Shown piece by piece: positions 35,455-44,076 of a stretch of DNA of 61,858 bases. Under the pieces are notes generated by a model, which did not search any database, was not told the DNA's origin, and saw only the letters and a list, made by a program, of their open reading frames with translations. The DNA comes from Roseiflexaceae bacterium (GTDB lineage Bacteria; Chloroflexota; Chloroflexia; Chloroflexales; Roseiflexaceae): positions 1 through 61,858 of the forward strand of contig CANJHS010000013.1 of NCBI GenBank assembly GCA_947474225.1, written 5' to 3'. A program made the position numbers and the translations under genes. Position 1 is the stretch's first letter, and every line of letters starts with the position of its first letter.

Positions 35455-36768
35455 TTATTTTTTGGCCTTATTGTCGACCATCTCGTTGGCTTGCTTCTGA
35501 ATGGCTGCGGCAGCTTGTTCTGGCGTTACTGCTCCGGTCATCGCATCAGTCAGATTCTTGGTGATGATCTCGTAGAAGAGTTGATCACGGTCGGTCACAT
35601 TGCCCAGATATGCACCATGTGGCAACAAAGCGAATGTGGGTTTGATCCATGGTTCTACTGCGAGAATCTCTGCGGGCTGTTCAACAATGGACTTCATGGC
35701 AGGAATGGTGCCTGAAATTTGGTTGAACTTCAAAGCGTTTTCACGCTCTGCGGTCATGTATTTGACCAACTTCCAAGCCGCCTCGCTGTGCTTGGTGTTC
35801 TTCGAGACTACTTTGCCCCAGCCAGCATCGGCGACAAAGGTCGGTTCGGTACCAAACATCGGTGGCATGGTGACATAATCAAACTTGAAGTCGGGGAAGT
35901 CGACCTTGCCCACGCCAGCAGCCCATGATCCGATGTAGCCAATTCCAACATTTCCATTGAAAAAAGCGTTGGGAAGACCATTGTCACCAGAAAAGAGCGT
36001 CGCGTCGATGACTTTGTCGTCTTGGGCATACCGGGTCAATGTGCGAATCACATTGAGTGACTCTGGACTTTCGAAGTTGAAGTGCTTACCGTCGTCGGCG
36101 AAGTATTTGCCGCCTTGTTCGAGGATGCCTGACAGCAGCAAGAATCCCAACGTGTCGCCTCCGACAAAATGGAATCCCGCGGTTGTCATCGTATCACCGT
36201 CCATGACGGTCATCTTTTTGGCATCTGCGATGACCGCGTTGTAGTCAGTGTAGTTTGGTGGGAAGGGAATTCCGGCTTTTTCGTACAACGCTGGGCTGAC
36301 CAACGCGCCGCCGTATTCGAGATTAAACTCATTCGGCAAGCCGTAGAGTTTGCCATCACAGTAGTACCCGTCGAGTGGTGCCTTGTAGAAGATTTCTTGG
36401 GCTTCTTTGTAGCTCATCACATCTGCGGGCATTTCGGCCAAGCGTGCGCCGTCTGCGTAATTGCAGACCCACGAGCCGAACATTTCGATAACATCGGCTT
36501 CGGTGCCTGCTGGCATTGACGTCTGGAGTGTCTCGATGAACTGGTTGTACGGGAATGTCTCGTATTTGACTGTGATGTCAGGATTGGCCTTCATGAAGCC
36601 ATCCACGAGCTCTTGATTGACCTTATTGAAGGCAGAATTCTGATGTGACCAGAGACGAATGGTGACTTTCTCACCAGCGACTGGTGCTGCGGGAGCTGCA
36701 CTGCTACAGCTGCTCACAAAGAGCACTGCGAGTACGACCATAAGACGAACGACGGTACGCAGAGACAT
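35455..36768 (-). CDS. Extracellular sugar-binding lipoprotein of an ABC importer
   Basis: This 437-residue family 1 solute-binding protein captures the locus sugar outside the cell. The signal peptide ends in the lipobox LFVSSC at about residues 16-21, predicting lipid anchoring. The mature N-terminus [14 protein letters not shown] and internal [14 protein letters not shown] are typical of oligosaccharide-binding (UgpB/MalE-like) proteins. AGGAGG precedes the ATG. A terminator follows, consistent with differential expression. Confidence 0.92.
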   Translation of the reverse strand: MSLRTVVRLMVVLAVLFVSSCSSAAPAAPVAGEKVTIRLWSHQNSAFNKVNQELVDGFMKANPDITVKYETFPYNQFIETLQTSMPAGTEADVIEMFGSWVCNYADGARLAEMPADVMSYKEAQEIFYKAPLDGYYCDGKLYGLPNEFNLEYGGALVSPALYEKAGIPFPPNYTDYNAVIADAKKMTVMDGDTMTTAGFHFVGGDTLGFLLLSGILEQGGKYFADDGKHFNFESPESLNVIRTLTRYAQDDKVIDATLFSGDNGLPNAFFNGNVGIGYIGSWAAGVGKVDFPDFKFDYVTMPPMFGTEPTFVADAGWGKVVSKNTKHSEAAWKLVKYMTAERENALKFNQISGTIPAMKSIVEQPAEILAVEPWIKPTFALLPHGAYLGNVTDRDQLFYEIITKNLTDAMTGAVTPEQAAAAIQKQANEMVDNKAKK

Positions 36769-36822
36769 GGCTTCCTCCTGATAAACGCTACATTGCGGAT
36801 CGAGCGGGAATCCCTAACGGGT

Positions 36823-37854
36823 CTACAGCACGACGACTGCGTTGAGGTTGTGTGGGTTGTCCGGATCTAGCCCACGCGACGTCGCACGACTATACGCGAT
36901 GCTCTGGAGCAGTGGGAGTGCAATCAATCCGTTGCATTCCTCGGGTAGGGTTGCATCCCACTGCATGTCAGATGTCGCGTTTGGTCCAATAGAAAGGGTA
37001 TGTCCGCCTAACGCACGCATATCTTTGAGGACTGCTTCCTCTTGGTCGTTGGTACGGACTGACCCAATACCGACAACGAGCGTTTTCGGTGTGACCATGG
37101 CTTGTGGTCCGTGGCGGAATTCCATGTGGTGGAATGGTTCGCTGACCGTGAGTGACATTTCTTTCATTTTGAGGCTTGCTTCGCATGCCAATCCATAGCG
37201 ATAGCCGCTCCCCAAAAAGAAAAACTGGTCATATGCAGGATTTGCGCCGATGGCAACGCAATGATTTTGATATTTCGCCATCACTGCCTCACCGACTGCA
37301 GAAATCCCGTCCAAATCGGTAATTTCACCGCTTGTGAGTGCCCAGAGGAGTGCGAGTGCCCCGACATGCAACACGCTGAACGCGCGGGTCTGCGCGATGC
37401 TCTGTTCTTGACCCGAAGGAAGCACGATATTGATGTCACCGAGTAGCGAAAGTGGTCGCTCAGCAAAACAGCTAATCGTGATAATACAGCCCTGTGGACT
37501 GCTCGTACGGAATTGGGCTGCCGCTTTGAGTAGCTCGGTGGTACTGCCGGAACGACTCAGCAAAATCAACGTCGGTGTGCCATGCCGCGGGATGCTTGCT
37601 TCAGGATTATTCCATATCTCAGAGGCGGGAATTGCGTACGTTGGAATGTCTGAGCGTTGTTGCTGCAATTTACTCATGGCGACCGCAAGGTAATACGGCG
37701 ATCCGCAACCACTCCAAATTACGTGGGTGGCTTGCGTCATTGCCCGATGGGTTTTGATCTGCGTATACTGCTGTTTCAAGACTGTCAGCGCATCACGCCA
37801 AGCCTGTGGTTGTGAACAGAGTTCGTTCCATGTGTGCATCCCGAGTTGTGGCAT
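36823..37854 (-). CDS. SIS-domain sugar isomerase/deaminase (AgaS/GlmS-C-like)
   Basis: This 343-residue protein has two tandem SIS domains, like the isomerase half of GlmS or AgaS, without a glutaminase domain. Visible motifs are LLSRSGSTTE near residue 89, EASLKMKEMSL near 217, the EFRHGPQAMV loop near 235, and the C-terminal GLDPDNPHNLN. It probably isomerises or deaminates an amino-sugar phosphate. The ATG at 37854 with TAGGA at good spacing is preferred over 37902. Its place between the DeoR regulator and the binding protein resembles aga (galactosamine) loci. Confidence 0.85.
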   Translation of the reverse strand: MPQLGMHTWNELCSQPQAWRDALTVLKQQYTQIKTHRAMTQATHVIWSGCGSPYYLAVAMSKLQQQRSDIPTYAIPASEIWNNPEASIPRHGTPTLILLSRSGSTTELLKAAAQFRTSSPQGCIITISCFAERPLSLLGDINIVLPSGQEQSIAQTRAFSVLHVGALALLWALTSGEITDLDGISAVGEAVMAKYQNHCVAIGANPAYDQFFFLGSGYRYGLACEASLKMKEMSLTVSEPFHHMEFRHGPQAMVTPKTLVVGIGSVRTNDQEEAVLKDMRALGGHTLSIGPNATSDMQWDATLPEECNGLIALPLLQSIAYSRATSRGLDPDNPHNLNAVVVL

Positions 37855-37894
37855 AACTAATCCTAACGTTATCAAAACGCGCAGCGGCGTTTCT

Positions 37895-38662
37895 TCAGGC
37901 AAGTATGACCTGTACGCCGATGGCTGCTATCGCATCGCAGATGACCGGGTCGGCTGAAAAATCCGTGACTAAGGTGTCGACTGAACTCAATGGAGCAACG
38001 AACGCAGGTGCACTGCGGCCCAATTTTGTATGGTCAGCGACAACGATGACCCGTCGTCCCGCACTCAATATGGCGCGGTCCGTCATTGTCTCGGGCAGAT
38101 AGTCGTTGGTTAGCCCATTGAGCACATCAATGCCACGAATCCCAAAGATGATTTTGTTGATGCGTAGCTCAGACAGCCCTTGGACTGCAAGGTGGCCAAT
38201 AAACGATGATTCGCTGGCCCGGAACATGCCCCCCAGGCTTATCAACGTGAGTTGACTATCGGCAAGGGCAAGCACCACGGAAAGTGAGTTGGTTACGACC
38301 GTGATGTCAGTGCGATCTCGTAACGCCTGTGCAACGGCGAGACTCGTCGTCCCACTGCTGATGAATACCGTATCGCCAGGCACAATCAAATCGGCAGCCA
38401 TTGCGCCGATGCGTTGCTTCTCGGCGTGTTGGCGGGTAGCACGCTGGACCACCGGCGGTTCGGGAGGCACTTCGCCCTTCGCTATTGCGCCACCATGGAC
38501 ACGCACCACGATGCCCGCATTGGCCAATACATCGAGATCACGCCGGGCGGTGGCTTCGCTCACACCGAATTGCGCACATATCTCGTTTGTATTGACTTGA
38601 CCTCTCTGCACGACAAATCGTTCGACTTCTTGCATGCGAGGGTTGCGGAGATGTTTGCTCAT
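37895..38662 (-). CDS. DeoR-family transcriptional regulator of the GH4 sugar locus
   Basis: This 255-residue repressor has an N-terminal winged helix with ICAQFGVSEATARRDLDVL near residue 28 and the family GGAIAKGE linker. The C-terminal sugar-phosphate-sensing DeoRC domain includes VFISSGTTSLAVAQAL near residue 100 and KIIFGIRGID. It is the first gene of the locus and probably autoregulated through the palindrome at 38702-38729. An 18-residue extension to 38716 would run through the ribosome-binding area and is rejected. The effector is likely a phosphorylated sugar from the pathway. Confidence 0.92.
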   Translation of the reverse strand: MSKHLRNPRMQEVERFVVQRGQVNTNEICAQFGVSEATARRDLDVLANAGIVVRVHGGAIAKGEVPPEPPVVQRATRQHAEKQRIGAMAADLIVPGDTVFISSGTTSLAVAQALRDRTDITVVTNSLSVVLALADSQLTLISLGGMFRASESSFIGHLAVQGLSELRINKIIFGIRGIDVLNGLTNDYLPETMTDRAILSAGRRVIVVADHTKLGRSAPAFVAPLSSVDTLVTDFSADPVICDAIAAIGVQVILA

Positions 38663-38692
38663 GGTGTGTACTCTCTGTGTTGAAGAAAGTAT

Positions 38693-38729
38693 ATGACGGA
38701 AAATGACGGAATGCAAGCATTACGTCATT
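38693..38729. promoter_or_regulatory. Operator-like palindrome upstream of the DeoR gene
   Basis: AATGACGGAATG at 38702-38713 and CATTACGTCATT at 38718-38729 are inverted copies (11 of 12 matching) around CAAG. A further ATGACGGA half-site lies at 38693-38700. They end 31 bases before the regulator's start, where autorepressor sites are common. Confidence 0.55.
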
Positions 38730-38845
38730 CATTTTGATTGTTTATGCTTTTATAGCGTGTAATTTGTCACAAACTTGCAAGATTCTGTGCAAGGTTTGCA
38801 TATTGTCATAATAAAGTCTTTAACAGGTCGAATCGGACATGCGTT

Positions 38846-39829
38846 CTAGATATCCACGACGACTCCAGCCTGCGCGGTACGGGCAGCTGCATAGGCTATT
38901 TGGGCCACAATGACATCCTGGGCTGCATTCCCGACGGATTTAAAAAAGGTAATCTGCGATGACGACTGGCGACCAGGGTGAATGCCGTTGGCAATCGCAC
39001 CTATTTCAACCACGTCAGATGGATCGATGATACCCAACTGACGCGCGGCAATGAGTTCGCCCGCTTCGCTCCAGGCAGGAGCATATTGATCGACGGCGAT
39101 GTATGCTCTGCCTACTGTTTTGGGATCAGCTTCGACCATATCGTGGCGATACGAACCGACGCCATTTATGTGTGTCCCTGGGCGAATTTCGTCATCCGAA
39201 AATACTGGCGTGGTGGAGGATGTTGCGAGGCAAAGGATATCTGCACTCGCCAGCGCAGTTGCCCGGTCTGTCGTTCCATAAAACTCAAGCGCCGGGAATT
39301 CGAGACGCATACGTGCGGCAAGCTCTGTAGCCCGCTCGCGGGTGCGATTGACAATGGTGACTTTCTGGATAGGGCGCACGGCACAGACTGCGCGTATCTG
39401 ACCGGCAGCCTGTGCCCCGGCACCAATTACGACGAGATGTGTGCTGTCGGCGCGCGCGAGCAATCGAGTCCCCACCCCTGAGGCTGCTCCAGTGCGCAGA
39501 ATTGTGAGCTGTGTGCCGTCCATAAGCGCGAGTGGCACTCCTGTACCGGCGTCGATGAGGAGCACTATTGCATGAATAGTGGGCAACCCGTGTGTGGGTC
39601 CGTTGTGGGGAAAGACCGAAACTATCTTCATGCCGAGCGACTGGCCATCGACGAGCGCAGGCATAAAAAACGAATGCGATTGATGCGCAGTTTGTGCGAC
39701 ATCGATGCGCAACGGTACATCTGTTGTCCCTCGGGCGATACTTGCATATGCCTTTTGGACGGCGTCAATGGCTGCTGGCATCGTGACAAAACGCAACACA
39801 TCGGCTTTGCTCAGAATCGTAAGCTCCAT
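38846..39829 (-). CDS. Ornithine cyclodeaminase/mu-crystallin family protein
   Basis: This 327-residue NAD(P)-binding protein matches ornithine cyclodeaminase, alanine dehydrogenase and ketimine reductase relatives. The Rossmann motif VVIGAGAQAAGQI lies near residue 127. The substrate region has PLRIDVAQTAHQSHSFFMPA, and DGTQLTILRTGAASGV near residue 104 is a family marker. AGGAG precedes the ATG at 39829, five bases away, so the longer form from 39898 is rejected because it would cover the tRNA-Glu gene region. Substrate is uncertain. It stands alone. Confidence 0.87.
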   Translation of the reverse strand: MELTILSKADVLRFVTMPAAIDAVQKAYASIARGTTDVPLRIDVAQTAHQSHSFFMPALVDGQSLGMKIVSVFPHNGPTHGLPTIHAIVLLIDAGTGVPLALMDGTQLTILRTGAASGVGTRLLARADSTHLVVIGAGAQAAGQIRAVCAVRPIQKVTIVNRTRERATELAARMRLEFPALEFYGTTDRATALASADILCLATSSTTPVFSDDEIRPGTHINGVGSYRHDMVEADPKTVGRAYIAVDQYAPAWSEAGELIAARQLGIIDPSDVVEIGAIANGIHPGRQSSSQITFFKSVGNAAQDVIVAQIAYAAARTAQAGVVVDI

Positions 39830-39849
39830 GGTTACTCCTAAAATTCGAT

Positions 39850-39878
39850 TTGCATATTGGATGTGAGAATGGTATAGT
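39850..39878 (+). promoter_or_regulatory. Promoter of tRNA-Glu
   Basis: TTGCAT at 39850-39855 and TATAGT at 39873-39878 are 17 bases apart, with the -10 ending 12 bases before the tRNA. Confidence 0.65.
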
Positions 39879-39890
39879 GACTGAGGTTTC

Positions 39891-39967
39891 GCCTCCATCG
39901 TCTAGCGGCCTAGGACGACACCCTTTCAAGGTGTAGGTCGCGGGTTCGAATCCCGCTGGAGGTACCA
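39891..39967 (+). tRNA. tRNA-Glu (TTC)
   Basis: The cloverleaf has acceptor GCCTCCA pairing with TGGAGGT (G1-T72 wobble), anticodon stem ACACC/GGTGT with loop CTTTCAA giving anticodon TTC, T arm CGGGTTCGAATCCCG, discriminator A and encoded CCA at 39965-39967. Confidence 0.95.
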
Positions 39968-39973
39968 TTACGG

Positions 39974-40006
39974 AATGACGTGACGTAAGTCACGTCATTT
40001 TCTTTG
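39974..40006 (+). terminator. Terminator of tRNA-Glu
   Basis: An 11-bp perfect stem, AATGACGTGAC at 39974-39984 and its complement at 39989-39999, has a GTAA loop and is followed by TTTCTTT. Confidence 0.88.
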
Positions 40007-40072
40007 TGCACGTTAACGCATAGGTTCGCTACAATAGTCATGTCATTGCTTCTTGTGTCGGGGGATGTGTCT

Positions 40073-41512
40073 ATGCAGGCACCACCAGCGAGCTATCTTG
40101 TTGAACCCGGTATTTGGGCGGGGTCGTGCATCGGGGCTGGGGACGACACCAAAACCGCTTTGCACATTGCGTGGCTTACCCAACACGGGGTGGGGTGTGT
40201 CATCGATTTGTCCAGTCCAGACGATCGACTACCAAACTATACCCACATGCTCGCTGAACGGGCTCCATATATTGCCTACCATAATTATCCCATACGCGAT
40301 GGTATGGTGCCATCACCTGCGTTGCTGGTGGCTATTTTGGATGATATCGATGTGTGTCATCGTGCCCAGGTACCGATATACATCCACTGCTGGGGTGGCG
40401 TTGGCCGCACCGGGACGGTTCTGGCATGCTGGTTTATGCGGCGCGGGATTACCCCCAATGCGGCTATTCGGCTTCTCAATGAGACACGTCAGTTGGCCGG
40501 ATTGAAGCGCACCGCACCAGACTTCCACTCCCAAATTGACTTCGTCGAACAGTGGAGCGAACCAGATGTGCACACACGTGCGCAATGGCTCCGCTGGCGT
40601 GATCTTTTTCGCGGTGCCATCCTCGGTGCCGCGTTGGGGAATGCCGTCGGGGTGACCAATGATATGCGGAGCCAAAAGAACCTGACGCACGTACAAGACA
40701 TCCAGGGCGGCGGTATTTTTTCGATTCCCGTAGGAGGCTGGACCGACGAGACAGCTATGCTCCTGTGTGTCACCGAAAGTCTTATCCACATGCGTCGTTT
40801 TGCGGAACACGATGTCGCTGATCGATTTTTGCGCTGGTGGCGTGAAGGCTATATGACCTGTAATGGCCGTGTCTATGAAGTCGGAAGTACCACGCGCATG
40901 GCACTTTTTACATACCTACAGACAGGGAATCCGTTGAGTGGTACGAGCACGACCACTGCCTCTGGTAATGGTTCGGTGACGCGTGTTGTACCCGTCGCGC
41001 TCTTTTATCTCAGTGCACCAACTGATATGCTACGTTATACTGAAATTAACAGTCGCATCACCCATGGGAACCCGACAGCTGTCGATGCGTGTCGCTACTG
41101 TGCTTGGCTTATCTCGATCCTCAGTACGGGTATAGACAAGAAATCCGCCCTGTTGCAGGAATGGCCGTACGAACCACTGAGCGCTGATATTCGTACAGTC
41201 GTTGCAGGGTCATATCGTCACAAGTTGATTGATGAAATCCACACGAGTATTGATATGTCTGATACCCTCGAGGCAGCTCTGTGGGCACTCTGGCATTGTG
41301 ATGACTTTGTCTCAGGAGCACTCGCGCTGGCAAATCTCGGTGGGTTCTCTGAATCTGGTGGCCAGCTGTATGGAGAACTTGCAGGAGTCTTTTATGGGGA
41401 ATCCAACTTGCCGACGCATTGGTTAGCGAAACTCCACAAGCGTGAAGAAATTGCCTGGATGGCCGAAGAATTGTTACGATCAACGTGGAAAAACCTCCCA
41501 TTGGTGTCGTAA
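40073..41512 (+). CDS. Dual-specificity-type phosphatase fused to a variant ADP-ribosylglycohydrolase
   Basis: This 479-residue fusion has an N-terminal cysteine phosphatase domain (about 1-165). It carries general-acid candidate Asp76 and the P-loop HCWGGVGRT starting at His105 with Arg112. The C-terminal domain (about 175-475) is an ADP-ribosylglycohydrolase, but its metal site is rewritten. GN (190) replaces GD, WTDET (223-227) replaces WTDDT, and GFSES near 424 replaces RDADT. SGNGS and ITHGNP are kept. The ATG at 40073 follows GGGGGA and aligns with the next gene's start. TACAAT at 40030-40035 may be its -10. It is 12 bases from its paralog. Confidence 0.85.
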   Translation: MQAPPASYLVEPGIWAGSCIGAGDDTKTALHIAWLTQHGVGCVIDLSSPDDRLPNYTHMLAERAPYIAYHNYPIRDGMVPSPALLVAILDDIDVCHRAQVPIYIHCWGGVGRTGTVLACWFMRRGITPNAAIRLLNETRQLAGLKRTAPDFHSQIDFVEQWSEPDVHTRAQWLRWRDLFRGAILGAALGNAVGVTNDMRSQKNLTHVQDIQGGGIFSIPVGGWTDETAMLLCVTESLIHMRRFAEHDVADRFLRWWREGYMTCNGRVYEVGSTTRMALFTYLQTGNPLSGTSTTTASGNGSVTRVVPVALFYLSAPTDMLRYTEINSRITHGNPTAVDACRYCAWLISILSTGIDKKSALLQEWPYEPLSADIRTVVAGSYRHKLIDEIHTSIDMSDTLEAALWALWHCDDFVSGALALANLGGFSESGGQLYGELAGVFYGESNLPTHWLAKLHKREEIAWMAEELLRSTWKNLPLVS

Positions 41513-41524
41513 AGAAAGGACACG

Positions 41525-42955
41525 ATGCAGACTGACTTCACTTACCACGTCGAGGCGGGATTTGTTGTCGGACCGCACCCTGATCGCACAGGGAATGGAG
41601 TATCTGAAGCGTTCCTCCATACACTCCACAACGAACACATTACCTGCATCATTGACCTCACCAGCCCTCTAGACGGAGGTACGTTTCCTTCCGAAGTGCT
41701 TCTGCGAGCAATACCTGAACTTCACATCTTTTCATACCCTATTCCCGATTTGGGTGTGCCAAGTGTTCCGCTCATGCTTGCGATTCTCGATTGCATCGAC
41801 ACCGCGCGTGCCGACCAGAAACGTATTTATTTGCACTGTGCTGCCGGGATTGGTCGGAGTGGGCTTGTTGTCGCCTGCTGGCTGATCCGCCACGGACTCT
41901 CATCGACTGCAGCATTAGTACAGCTTGCGGCTCTGCGCGGGCCATTACATCACCTCGCGCCTGCTCCTGAGACGGCGGGACAACATGAATTTGTACACAA
42001 TTGGCACGAGCCGGATGCACATCACGCAACCCGCATACGCACCTTCCGCGACCGGTATCGCGGGGCACTCTTGGGACTGGCCGTTGGTGATTGTCTCGGG
42101 ATGCCACTCGAATTCAAGCAACCAGGTGAGCGTATTGTGACGGGCATGGAAAGTGGTAATCCGTTCGATGTCCCTGTCGGCTCGTGGACCGACGATACGT
42201 CCATGGCGCTCTGTATGGCAGACAGCATTGTCACCAAAGGAGGCTTTGATCCCCACGATCAGGTCCAACGCTACATTCGCTGGTGGAAGGAAGGACTGTG
42301 GTCGAGTACCGATCGTTGCTTCGACATTGGTATCACGGTACGTGGAGCGTTGCGTCGCTATACGACATCAGAAACGCCGTACCTCGGCAGCACAGATCCA
42401 CACACTGCAGGGAATGGCTCGTTGATGCGCTTGGCACCGATACCAATGGCATTCGGATATGATGCGGCGCTGTGCGAGGAATACGCGCGCAAAAGTTCGG
42501 CAACCACCCACGGTGCGCCGACAACCCTCGATGCCTGTGCCGTTTATGCATATTACATGGCGAAAGCACTCGTGGGGACGCCTCGTGACGTGTTTTTGGC
42601 AGCATACACGGGCACCATCCACACACACGAAATCCAAGCGGTGGCAGCTGGTTCATTCCGCACCAAACAACCACCGGCCATCGTAGGCAGTGGATATGTT
42701 GTGCAGTCAACGGAAGCAGCGTTGTGGGCATTTGCGGGGAACGAAACGTATGCAACCGCGACACTCGCCGCTGTGAATCTTGCTCGAGATGCGGACACGA
42801 CCGGTGCAATCTGCGGTATGTTGGCAGGTGCATACTGGGGAGAATCAGCGATTCCCGCAGAATGGCTCGCAACCCTGGCACGCCGCCGTGATATCGAATG
42901 GATCGCTGAGGAACTGTTGCGGCAGAGTTGGGCGAACTGGGAGCGTGTCATTTAG
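41525..42955 (+). CDS. Dual-specificity-type phosphatase fused to ADP-ribosylglycohydrolase (canonical site)
   Basis: This 476-residue protein is the paralog of the previous gene. The phosphatase domain has Asp75 in YPIPDLGVPS and P-loop HCAAGIGRS with Cys105 and Arg111. The ADP-ribosylglycohydrolase domain has the full metal set: GDCLGMPLE at 188-196, WTDDT at 221-225, AGNGSLMRLAP near 295, TTHGAPTTLDA, and RDADTTGAICG near 421-431. It should bind two Mg2+ and remove ADP-ribose from protein or nucleotide. AAAGAAAGGA precedes the ATG. The two genes form a two-gene operon after tRNA-Glu. The target is unknown. Confidence 0.9.
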   Translation: MQTDFTYHVEAGFVVGPHPDRTGNGVSEAFLHTLHNEHITCIIDLTSPLDGGTFPSEVLLRAIPELHIFSYPIPDLGVPSVPLMLAILDCIDTARADQKRIYLHCAAGIGRSGLVVACWLIRHGLSSTAALVQLAALRGPLHHLAPAPETAGQHEFVHNWHEPDAHHATRIRTFRDRYRGALLGLAVGDCLGMPLEFKQPGERIVTGMESGNPFDVPVGSWTDDTSMALCMADSIVTKGGFDPHDQVQRYIRWWKEGLWSSTDRCFDIGITVRGALRRYTTSETPYLGSTDPHTAGNGSLMRLAPIPMAFGYDAALCEEYARKSSATTHGAPTTLDACAVYAYYMAKALVGTPRDVFLAAYTGTIHTHEIQAVAAGSFRTKQPPAIVGSGYVVQSTEAALWAFAGNETYATATLAAVNLARDADTTGAICGMLAGAYWGESAIPAEWLATLARRRDIEWIAEELLRQSWANWERVI

Positions 42956-43074
42956 TGATTCTCCACCCTGCGGCCGGAAGGTCGTCGCAATAATCTCTCT
43001 CTCATCTGTAGTTCAGGTATATTTTATGCAGACAGACGATGCTGAGGCATCTGAATAATGTGTGTGGAGGTTCC

Positions 43075-44076
43075 ATGATTGAGGTAGTAGGGTTAACGAA
43101 GCGCTATGGCGATGTGACGGTCGTCGACGACGTTTCGTTTTCCGTGGCGCGTGGCGAAGTGTTGGGATTTTTGGGTCCCAATGGTGCCGGCAAAACGACC
43201 ACGATGCGGATGTTGACGGGGTATCTTCCGGCCACCAGTGGGACGGTGAGTATCGCAGGGCACGACGTCATGACCGACCCGCTCAATGCACGTCGGCAAA
43301 TTGGCTATCTGCCCGAGGGTGTTCCATTGTATACGGAGATGACCGTATCGGGCTACCTCGACCACATGGCACGGCTACGCAATTTGGCCAATCGCCCAGA
43401 GGCTATCCAACGGGCAATGGATTTAGTGCATTTGTCGTATCGTGCGCATGATCGCATCGGCAAATTATCGAAGGGTCAACGGCAACGTGTGGGGTTGGCA
43501 CAAGCATTGCTCCATAATCCCGATGTGTTGATCCTCGACGAACCTACCGTGGGTCTCGACCCGCGCCAAATTATCGAAGTACGCGAATTGATACGTGAGC
43601 TCGGTGCCACCCGCACCGTGATTTTGAGCACGCATATTTTGCCCGAAGTCAGCATGTTGTGCAATCGCGTCGTCATTATCAAAAAAGGTACCGTTGCTGC
43701 GGTCGACACCCCTGCAGGGCTGACCGCGCGACTCCAAGGCGCAGAACGGATAGAACTTGAGACAGGGACGACTGCCATCGACCTGAAGCGTTTCTACTCC
43801 ATTCCTGGGATTACCAATGCGACCGAATCTACCCCAGGGCATCTGCTCATCGAGACTGATTCGAGTCGCGAAGTACGCCCCGACATTGCAAAATTGGCAG
43901 TAGACGCACAGTGGGATCTGCTCGAGATGCGCAAAATCACGCTCAGTCTCGAAGCCATCTTTCTCGAACTCACCACCCAAGAAGAACCAATCGATTCTGT
44001 TGTCGGTACTGATGACCATGGAGAGACGATTACAGAAGCAACGAAGAGCGCACCCGCTGAACAGGAGCACGCCTAA
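43075..44076 (+). CDS. ABC transporter ATPase, GldA-like
   Basis: This 333-residue ATPase has Walker A GPNGAGKTT near residue 37, the signature LSKGQRQRVGLAQ near 133 and Walker B VLILDEPTVGLD near 153. A long C-terminal extension follows the nucleotide-binding domain. Together with the two membrane genes downstream it matches ABC-2-type exporters related to gliding-motility GldA or drug/lipid exporters. The start at 43075 has TGGAGG seven bases upstream. Its stop overlaps the permease start (TAATG). Confidence 0.92.
   Translation: MIEVVGLTKRYGDVTVVDDVSFSVARGEVLGFLGPNGAGKTTTMRMLTGYLPATSGTVSIAGHDVMTDPLNARRQIGYLPEGVPLYTEMTVSGYLDHMARLRNLANRPEAIQRAMDLVHLSYRAHDRIGKLSKGQRQRVGLAQALLHNPDVLILDEPTVGLDPRQIIEVRELIRELGATRTVILSTHILPEVSMLCNRVVIIKKGTVAAVDTPAGLTARLQGAERIELETGTTAIDLKRFYSIPGITNATESTPGHLLIETDSSREVRPDIAKLAVDAQWDLLEMRKITLSLEAIFLELTTQEEPIDSVVGTDDHGETITEATKSAPAEQEHA

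Noticed and set aside
36823-37854. Glucosamine-6-phosphate synthase
   Set aside because: It has the two SIS domains but no N-terminal glutaminase Cys domain, so it cannot be a complete GlmS.
39891-42955. Integrated island at tRNA-Glu
   Set aside because: No integrase gene and no direct repeat of the tRNA 3' end was found downstream. The genes after it look chromosomal in composition.
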